64,000 nt of DNA from Miscanthus floridulus (lineage: Eukaryota; Streptophyta; Magnoliopsida; Poales; Poaceae). Below the pieces are notes generated by a model. It saw only the letters and a list, made by a program, of their open reading frames with translations, was not told the DNA's origin and made no database searches. Position 1 is the stretch's first letter, and the number at the start of each line of letters is the position of its first letter. Position numbers and translations under genes: made by a program. The DNA is taken from the NCBI RefSeq assembly GCF_019320115.1, contig NC_089594.1, positions 22,995,086 through 23,059,085 of the forward strand, in the 5' to 3' direction. Shown here in pieces: positions 56,238-64,000 of this stretch.

Positions 56238-57630
56238 CTAGACCTCTTCACCAACATCCATGTTCTTCATGATATTTGAAAGTTGAATGCCTCTAACATC
56301 TTCTAAGTTCTCATTCTCTACTTGTGAACCCTTAGTTTCATCAAATTCAATATCATGAACTTCCTCAAAAGTACCACTATCAAAATTCCAAACTCTATAT
56401 GCTTTGCTTGTGGTGGAATAACCAAGTAGGAATCCTTCATCACATTTCTTGTCAAACTTGCCCAATCTAGTGCCTTTCTTTAAGATATAGCATTTGCAAC
56501 CGAAGACCTGAAAATATGCAATGTTGGGCTTTCTACCATTCAAGAGCTCATATGGTGTCTTCTCTTTCAATGGGTGACAATAGAGACGGTTGTTGCAATA
56601 GCAAGCCATGTTGATAGCTTCAGCCCAAAAAGATTGACTCATATTGTACTCACTAAGCATAGATCTTACCATATCAATGAGAGTCATATTCTTCCTCTCA
56701 ACAAGACCATTTGATTGTGGAGTGTACTTGGTCGAGAATTGATGTCTAATTCCAAATTCATCACACAACTCATCAATTCTAGTGTTCTTGAACTCACTAT
56801 CATTGTTACTTCTAACTCTCTTGATGGTTGTTTCAAACTCATTGTGAATGCCATTGACAAATGATTTGAATGTTGGAAATACATCACTTTTGTCCACTAG
56901 AAAGAATACTCATATGTATCTAGTGTAATCATCCACTATTACAAAGCCATATTTGTTACCACCAATGCTAGTGTATTGTGTTGGCCCAAACAAGTCCATA
57001 TGCAACAACTCAAATGCTTTACTAGTGCTCATCATGCTTTTCTTAGGATGGGTGTTTCCAACTTGTTTGCCGGCTTGACAAGAGCTACAAAGCTTATCCT
57101 TTTCAAACACAACATCTTTCAAGCCTCTAACTAAGTCATGCTTAACCAATCTATTCAATTGTTTTATTCCAACATGACCAAACATTCTATGCCATAACCA
57201 ACCCATGCTAGACTTAGTGAACAAACATGTAGATAATTTAGCTTCACTAGCATTGAAATCAACCAAGTATAGATTCTCATATCTAAAGCCTTTGAAGATC
57301 AAGTTAGAGCCATCTATACTTATGATCTCTACATCATCTACCCCAAATATGCATTTGAATCCAAGATCACATAATTGAGCCACGGATAGCAAATTGAAGT
57401 TTAAGCTCTCTACTAGCAACACATTGGAAATGCTCATGTCATTGGATATTGCAATCTTACAAAGCCCTTTGACCTTGCCTTTGCTATTATCACCAAATAT
57501 GATACTATCATAACCATCATTGCCATTGATGTTGATTGAGTTGAACATTCTTACATCACCGGTCATGTGTTGAGTGCACCCACTATCAAGAACCCAATGC
57601 CTTCCTCTAGCTTTGTAATTGACCTACAAA
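56238..57630 (-). pseudogene. Copia protease and integrase
   Basis: Minus strand from RHWVLDSGCTQHMTGD (aspartic protease DSG, 57600-57555), the GAG-pre-integrase segment with LWHRMFGHVGIKQLNRLVKH and CSSCQAGKQ (HHCC zinc finger), and the integrase core: DLFGPTQYTSIGGNKYGFVI with VDDYTRYI (first Asp region), RVRSNNDSEFKN (second Asp) and NGLVERKN (Glu). A single TGA at about 56907, where the family has Trp (TRYTWVFFL type), splits it into two open frames. Its C-terminus has SKAYRVWNFDSGTFEEVHDI. Confidence 0.88.
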
Positions 57631-57636
57631 AGAAGA

Positions 57637-57957
57637 TCAATTCTTTTTAGGTACCCAAACTTGCTTGGGTCCTTGAAGGTTAGTGACCAAGCTCTTTGAC
57701 ACCCAAATGGCTTTCTTCTTTGAGCCCATCCATGGTTTACCAATGAACTTAGCCTTTACACCATTTGCACCCTTGATAAGCATATAGAAAGAATCAAGTT
57801 TAATAGAGGATACATTAGCATTTTTGCTCTTGTTCTTGCACTCATGCTCTTTATGACCAACTTGCTTGCAACTAGTATAAAACCGACCATTGTTCTTCAC
57901 AAAACTAGTCTTGTGAGGAGCAAAGACCGCCTTACCTTTCTTGGGGATATAGCCCAA
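57637..57957 (-). pseudogene. Copia gag C-terminal end
   Basis: 107 codons with a zinc-knuckle-like CKQVGHKEHECKN preceded by RFYTS, in which the first Cys of CX2C has been lost, followed by a Lys-rich tail ending GPKQVWVPKKN. This is the gag end before the protease in SIRE-type elements. The N-terminal gag is missing because the next LTR begins at 57991. Confidence 0.7.
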
Positions 57958-60620
57958 TCCCTCTTTGTAGAGAGAAGCTCTTTGGCTACCTGTAACACTC
58001 TCGGTGTTACACTATACTATTTTTGCTAAAACATTGCATGAGCATCAACTTGTGTGTAACTGTGCATAATATAGGGTATACATCAATATTCGAAACTTGA
58101 AACGCTCATTTGAAACAAGAAACAAATGTTACATTTCACGTCTCTTTGTATCATTTAGGATTCTAAGTGAATTTTTATCAAACAGAAATGCTACGAAACG
58201 TATCGACGGAACATAGTAAAGTTGGTAGCCCAAACTTCATAGGCGATGATGAAATATGTGCGGTCGAGAACAAGGTTTGCTAGCTAGTATATCAAATAGC
58301 TCAAAAATGGAATTCGACGTGAAACCGTTCGAGGTTTAGTCATTTCGCGTAAGTCTATAAATGGGTCGACGAAGCCATGTTCGGCAATTTTTGTAGAGCG
58401 ATCAGGTTAAGAGGTGGCATGATGCTTTGGCCTAGTCGATGGCCCTAGACTCTCTTGAGTGTAGAATAACTGGTTTGACTTTTGAATCGTCGGGTTTGAG
58501 TTTTTGAATGGCTTTAAAAAGCATGAAGTCATGCATTTAGCAATGCCAGCGCCTGGGGCGCGGTCACCACCCGGCTCTCGGCATGCCACACCGGCCGCCC
58601 ATCATGCCTGCATGCGCACACCATGTGTTAGCTCTGTGCTACCGACCAAGGTCTCCAGCTACCATGTTCTAGCACATGACATGCGCGCGCGCCGGGCCCG
58701 GCCATCCCTGGTTGCTCTGCCCCCCCCCCATCACGTCCGCCCAAGGCTACTGCTCGCCGTTGCGTTGCTCACACTGTGCACCATCTGGCGCTGCCGCACT
58801 GCTACTGTGCACTGGCACACACATGCACACGCACTGCACCAATGGGCATGGTTGCTTCTGCCACCGTCGCGTCCACCCACGCCTTCTGTTCACTTCCGCC
58901 TCACCGAACGGGTGTCGCTGCTCGCCAAGTGCGCTCACACACACCGTCTATGCGGCCACTATTGTCATTGACGCCTCGTGGCTACACACACATGGGATGG
59001 CTGCCTAACTTCACCATCATGTCCATATCCGCTGCCATGCTACGCCATCGTTTTTTGGACCTGCCATCCTCTACGGCGCTCAGTGCTGAGCCGCCATCGG
59101 CTAGCGTGCTGGGCAGTGAGACCAACATCTTGTGCATGCCCTGATGTTCCCCATCGCCGTGCGTGCCTATGCTTTGTGTTGACGTCCACGACAACGCCGA
59201 GCCAAGCCACGCCTAATTTCCATGTTTCCCAGTCACCATGTCGCCATGACTCCTCCTCCAATTTCACCGTAGTGAAGCCATCGTAGTGCAATTAACTCCG
59301 CCATCGGCTCCATGGTATATCTAGCCACCCAACCGACCCCACCTTGTAGTGAACCTGGCCTCGCCGTGCTCCAATTTGGAGCTGCCGCTCCGCCGGGTCC
59401 TTAAGACCGGATGGGCATGCGCCGTCAGCAAGCCACGTATCCAAAGCATCACGTGGCAATTCTTTGCGCTGCTAGCCTCGTCTCCATGTGCTAAGCACCC
59501 TGTGCACCTCATTTGAAGTGCTACCATAGCCCAGCCTTCCCTGACATGGCCGTGCCATTACCATGTGCCACCGCACCGCCCGTGGGCACATGGCCAGCTC
59601 GGCTCGGACCATCTCCAAAAGAGCCACCGCCTCATGGGGTTCCATGATGAGTCACTTGAGCTCACTAGTTACCTCTTTTGCCTTGGCTTTGCTATCATTC
59701 ACCAGAACACCGTCGTTGTGGCTGCATGATCTCCGCTACTGTGGTCTAACCTCGCTGCAGTGTCCTGGCTCACGCTTCCTTCGCCCAGCGCTTCGCGTTC
59801 ACTCCTAGGTTAGGGCAGGGAAGGTATGCTATGGCTGGCATAGCCACCGGTGCCAGCGCCGCCATGCCGTAGCGCGCGTGGGTGTCGAGGGTATCGCTGT
59901 TGTGAAGGTAGAATTTTCTGAGGGTGTAGCTATAAGAGTTAGATTGGTGGAACAATGCGCTTAGCACTCGGGTGATTACAGAGTAGTCTAAGGGCATTTT
60001 TGCATATTGACCGGCGTGCGGGTCCTTCCCACCGTGGGCCATCGACGTCCGGCTAGGCCGTGCCCCCATGTGGGCCACGCCGTGCGCGCACACGTTGCGC
60101 CAAGTTGGGACGAGCCACTCGTGTTGGGCCATGAGATAGGAATCAGTTTTGATTTTCTACTAAATTCATGAATGTTTATTCAATATTAGTTTGAGTTGAA
60201 CTTTGAGAAATTGTAGTAAATTGTGTAGTTGTCCAAAAATAGTAAAACCAATTTTGTTAGGTTCACAAAAATGCCATCTACCTGTTAGTATAGTTAGATT
60301 ACAATTAGCTATGATGGTGATGGGGTCATAAATTCAAACTAGAGAGCTTAGTATTATGTGGATGAATAATTGTAGGAATTTTTGTGGTAGATTGGTGATA
60401 GATATGGCTATGAAAATTTTACATTAGGCTCATTAGATTATTATGTACTTGCTATAAATTTTGTAGCCCTCGAGTAGGATGGTAAATAGAGTAGCTATTA
60501 TCCTTGCTTTATCATATATAACGTAAATTAGCATTAGGAGTAAGAATACCGGTAGTTGCTATAATAATTATGCCATACTTCATACTTGTTATTGATAACA
60601 ATAGATAACTTAGTACCTTG

Positions 60621-62393
60621 TGAAAGGTCCTAATGGCTAGAGGGGGGGGTGAATAGCCTAATAAAGTTTCTACAACAACACTTAACAAAATGGTTAGACA
60701 ATTATGAGGCGAAGCGAGTGTTGCACTAGCCTACTCAAAATGCAAGCCTCCTACCACAATTCTAGTTTAGATAGTGTCAATTCACACAAGAGGTATGACA
60801 CTACCCTATGTTAGTGTGCTCTCAAAAGCTAACTAAAGAGCCACACCAACCAACCAAGCAAGCTCTCACAACTAGCTACACTAAAGAGCTTGTCAACTAG
60901 TTTGTGATAATGTAAAGAGAGTGATTAGGATAGTTATACCACCGTGTAGATGATGAACCAATCAATCACAAAGATGAATAACGATGAAGACCAATCACCT
61001 TGGAATCAAAGATGAACACAATGATTTTTACCAAGGTTCACTTGCTTGCCGGCAAGCTAGTCCTCGTTGTGGTGATTCACTCACTTGGAGGTTCACGCGC
61101 TAATTGGCTTCACACGTCAAACCATCAATAGGGTGCCGCACAACCAACACAAGATGAGGATCACACGGGCCACGAGCAATTCACTAGAGTACCTTTTGGC
61201 TCTCCGCCGGGGAAAGGTCAAGAACCCCTCACAATCACCATGATCGGAGCCAGAGACAATCACCACCTCCGCTCAACGATCCTCGCTGCTCCAAGTCATC
61301 TAGGTGGCGGCAACCACCAAGAGTAACAAGCGAAATTCGCAGCGAAACACGATCACCAAGTGACTCTAGATGCAATCACTCAAGCAATGCACTTGGATTC
61401 ACTCCCAATCTCACTATGATGATGAATCAATGATGGAGATGAGTGGGAGGACTTTGGCTAGGCTCACAAGGTTGCTATGTCAATGAAAATGGCCAAAGAT
61501 ATGAGCCATAGCCGGCCATGGGGCTTAAATAGAAGCCCCCATGAAATAGAGCCGTTATACCCCTTCACTGGGTACACTGCGCTCTGACTGGATGCTCTGG
61601 TCCAACTGACCAGACCCTGGACTCAGCGTCCGGTCCACTAATGGACGCCACACATCACTGGCTTCAAATGCTATTCGTTAGATGTCAACGGCTACGAACC
61701 TAACCGGACGCTCTGGCAAAACTGACTGGACGCTGGAGCCTTAGCGTCCGGTCGAGTACAGTAAGGGTTGAAAACCGGTTTTCCTCGACCGGACGCGTCC
61801 AGTCCACCTCGACCGGACACAGCACAGCGTCTGGTGGTAAACCCTAGCCACTGTACCACCAGTCAATGTGACCGGACGTAGGCAGTCAGCATCCGGTGCT
61901 TTTGGATCCAGCGTCCGGTCACTTGACCGACACTGGCATCTCCTCTGTTTTCACTTCTAACTTCCTCACCCTTGCTCCAATGTGCCAACCACCAAGTGTA
62001 TCACCTTGTGCACATGTGTTAGCATATTTTTACAAATATGTTTAAGCAATGAGTTAGAGCATCTAGTGGCACTTTGATAACCACATTCCGATACGAGTTT
62101 CACCCTCTTAATAGTATGGCTATTAAACCTAAATGTGATCACACTCTCTAAGTGTCTTGATCACCAAAACAAAATAACTCCTATGGTTTATACCTTTGCC
62201 TTGAGCTTTTTGTTTTTCTCTTTCTTCTTTTCAAGTTTAAGCCCTTGATCATCGCCATGCCATCACCATTGTCATGCTATGATCTTCATTAGCTTCTCCA
62301 CTTGAAGTGTGCTACCTATCTCATGATTACTTTGATAAACTAGGTTAGCACTTAGGGTTTCATCAATTTACCAAAACCAAACTAGAGCTTTCA
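60621..62393 (-). mobile_element. Copia (SIRE-like) solo LTR
   Basis: A 1,773-bp LTR, TGAAAGCTCTAGTTTGG to TAGCCATTAGGACCTTTCA on the minus strand, with the perfect target duplication CCTTG (60616-60620 and 62394-62398). Its first 260 bases match the truncated 3' LTR at 49015-49272, so it belongs to the same family as the broken copia element. It has a CTATTTAAGCC TATA-like box at 61524-61532 and a cluster of ACCGGACGC motifs at 61600-61930. No interior remains. Confidence 0.9.
61600..61930 (-). promoter_or_regulatory. ACCGGACGC repeat cluster in the second copia solo LTR
   Basis: Repeated CGTCCGGTC and GACCGGAC motifs in both orientations, including a near-palindrome CGACCGGACGCGTCCAGTC at 61786-61804. 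It lies upstream of the TATA-like box in LTR orientation, as in the solo LTR at 1766-16600. Confidence 0.5.
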
Positions 62394-63965
62394 CCTTGGT
62401 CGATAGCACTAGCTTAGTAGTTAAACAGATGTATTTTTATTTTAAGAGTTGTTGTTGCTATGTTACTAAGCATGGCATCATCATTTCATGCATGTAGATC
62501 ATGAGTTGGTAGAATTCGTGCCCATCTATGAATAGGAGTATGACGAAGTCATTGAGGAGTATGAGGAGGAGATCCTCGTGTAGGGGGGAGCCTCGGAGCT
62601 ATTTGGTGCTAACCTTACTGACCCATCGCCTGCCCAAGGCAAGCCCCGGTGCATAACCCCTATTTTATGAATCACTAAATATATATATGATGTGCATTTA
62701 AGTTATAGATATTTTATGGAAACTACGTGCATAAATATATCTACCAATAAGTCCTACTAGTATAGGTCGAATAGTTGCTATGCTCAGGATATCGGTAGCA
62801 TGAGTAACCTATCGTTACTCGCAAATAGGAGATAAATATGATCACGCATGATAAAATGGTGGAAAGGAAAATGGTGACCGGGCAGTGATATGGTTTGGGT
62901 ATTGGTGGGTGCAAGAGGTTGTGTCCTGTGGCCAACAGGGCATAGCCCGGTTACACTTTTCCCCTATCCGTGTCAATTAAGGACCGGTCATTGCCTAAGT
63001 CTTGAGGCAAGTCATAGATCTATTATCCTGAGCACATACTTGGGTATGGGCACAGGGAAGACTCGTTGCTCTCTTGTCGTAGATCCGGCTCTTTCTGGAT
63101 TAACTGATTGGAGGCAGGGATGGTGGAGGTCTGAGCACCGCACTAAGTTTGGGACTCAGGAGTGGGGGCTTGGAGTCCAAGTTTGGATGGGGACCTAGAC
63201 ACCCTGGTAGGAGGGTGATGGGTTAGTCCTACTTGTGCCTAGGGTACAAGGAGGGCGTGTATTTTTGGGGTACCCAGCTAGGGGCATTGATTCACGAATT
63301 GCCGAGCAATCTGATACGACTTGTTTTTGGGTCTAGCACTGTAGTAAGAACTGAAAGATGAAAGGTGATGAAATAGAACTGATTGCTCAACTCTTGCTTG
63401 AAAGTAGAACATGTGCTTATATAGACGGGATAGATAATAACTTAATATGGCTGATAATAATAACATAAATAAGGACTCACTATTAGTATTGCTTTCTGCT
63501 AAAATAAAACCAGCAAACCATAAAGCTTCTCATATTCCTTGGAGTCGAGAAATTATTCCCACTAGTCGGATAAGTCTTGCGAGTACATTGTGTACTCAGG
63601 GTTCATTTACCCCTATTGCAGGTGATGCTTAAGAAGTACTATTGTGTGGAGGATTCTTCTGGTGGGCTCAGACGGATTCACGTTCTTCTCGCTAGATGTT
63701 TATTTTAAATTCCGCTATTTATCATTCCGCACTCTGACATTTGGTATTGTAAAAATATAATTTTAAGAAACTCTGATGTATGAAATGGACAAGTCTTATA
63801 ACTCATTCTCGTTATTGGATCCTTGGAAAATGTGGATCTTTTGGGTTCTCTCTTGGGGTGTGCCCGATGGATACCGCCCGTTGTAGCTTGCTTTTCGGGT
63901 GCTTAGTGTCTGGTGGAAGACGAGCACCTCCATAAGCATGTTATTTTAGGCGGTTCTGCCACAGT

Positions 63966-63978
63966 TGGTACCAGAGTC
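63966..63978 (+). promoter_or_regulatory. Primer-binding site of the right-edge LTR element
   Basis: TGGTACCAGAGTC is two bases after the LTR end, a variant of the initiator tRNA-Met site TGGTATCAGAGC used by the LARD-like element at 11186-11197. Confidence 0.75.
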
Positions 63979-64000
63979 AATAATGGTTACGAGTTTCATC

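Larger units (their letters stand above)
49015..57990 (-). mobile_element. SIRE-like Ty1/copia element, broken and nested
   Basis: Minus-strand copia element. Its 3' LTR is truncated to 49015-49272, which matches the end of the solo LTR at 60621-62393 (TTGGTTTTGGTGAATTGATG on the minus strand). A long 3' non-coding region with CCCCCTA/CTCCCC runs (49273-50155 and 54190-54406) follows RNase H, as in SIRE/Maximus elements. RNase H, RT, integrase, protease and the end of gag are recognisable in reverse order up to 57990, where another LTR cuts off the gag N-terminus and 5' LTR. The solo LTR 50156-54189 is inserted in the 3' non-coding part. The element is dead. Confidence 0.88.
57991..63963 (+). 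repeat. 5' LTR of a further large LTR element, with nested solo LTR
   Basis: Starts TGTAACACTCTCGGTGTTACAC and ends GGCGGTTCTGCCACA, followed by a primer-binding site, so this is a plus-strand 5' LTR and the element continues beyond the window. Removing the nested copia solo LTR gives about 4.2 kb. It shares GGCAAGCCCCGGTGCATAA (62637) and TAGGTCGAATAGTTGCTATG (62764) with the LTRs at 2431 and 50156. GC-rich stretches are at 58540-59800 and 60000-60120. The flanking 5 bases on the left are CTACC. No supported gene lies in it; frames at 58500-60130 are GC-rich shadows. Confidence 0.82.

Noticed and set aside
58504..60132. GC-rich frames in the right-edge LTR
   Set aside because: Same reasoning: the equivalent block of a related LTR, without domains and interrupted on all frames.

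Overview
This window is nuclear DNA of a grass, most likely a panicoid of the sorghum/sugarcane/Miscanthus kind. The evidence is GC-rich monocot coding starts, canonical plant introns, Tourist/Stowaway-type MITEs, tRNA-derived SINEs, SIRE-like copia LTRs, a small Reina-type chromovirus and very large LTRs with non-coding interiors. The genus is inferred from the look of these repeats, not proven. No rRNA, tRNA gene, CRISPR array or bacterial-style operon was seen.

Layout. 1-1740: unassigned DNA and a non-autonomous element rich in TTGCAACAT repeats. 1761-16605: a copia-type solo LTR (target duplication GAAGG) split by a 13.4 kb minus-strand non-autonomous LTR element (LTRs about 4.6 kb, non-coding interior 4.2 kb). 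16737-19740: a small MITE, then a probable Mutator-like element holding a hAT element that carries a captured PADRE/DUF4228 gene piece. 20300-25340: broken gene fragments on the minus strand (MATH-BTB, a PHD-finger-type protein, one METTL5-like exon) and a truncated RTE LINE. 25362-28423: a long P-class PPR gene on the minus strand with one frameshift. 29094-34162: a complete but disabled Reina-type Ty3/gypsy element (LTRs 351 bp, target duplication TGGGA). 35246-39255: an intact four-exon WD40 gene resembling WDR25/PRP17 (446 aa). 39300-44840: an inverted-repeat cluster, MITEs, an L1-type LINE remnant with a hAT MITE inside, a second TTGCAACAT element, and two SINEs. 44840-46507: an intronless CWC22-like MIF4G/MA3 gene on the minus strand. 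46508-49014: intergenic DNA with a Tourist MITE and duplications. 49015-57990: a broken SIRE-like copia element on the minus strand, itself hit by a large solo LTR. 57991-64000: the 5' LTR and primer-binding site of another large element, with a second copia solo LTR (target duplication CCTTG) inside it.

Three host genes look credible: the PPR gene (organelle RNA metabolism, frameshifted here), the WDR25-like gene and the CWC22-like gene (both from splicing-related families). They are independent genes, not a cluster. Most of the rest is nested mobile DNA whose insertion order can be read from target-site duplications. I found no convincing new multi-gene system. The most unusual points are the non-coding giant-LTR family present in three divergent forms, the palindrome cluster shared by two copia solo LTRs, the captured PADRE fragment, and the CWC22-like retrogene whose 3' end is a MITE plus a SINE.
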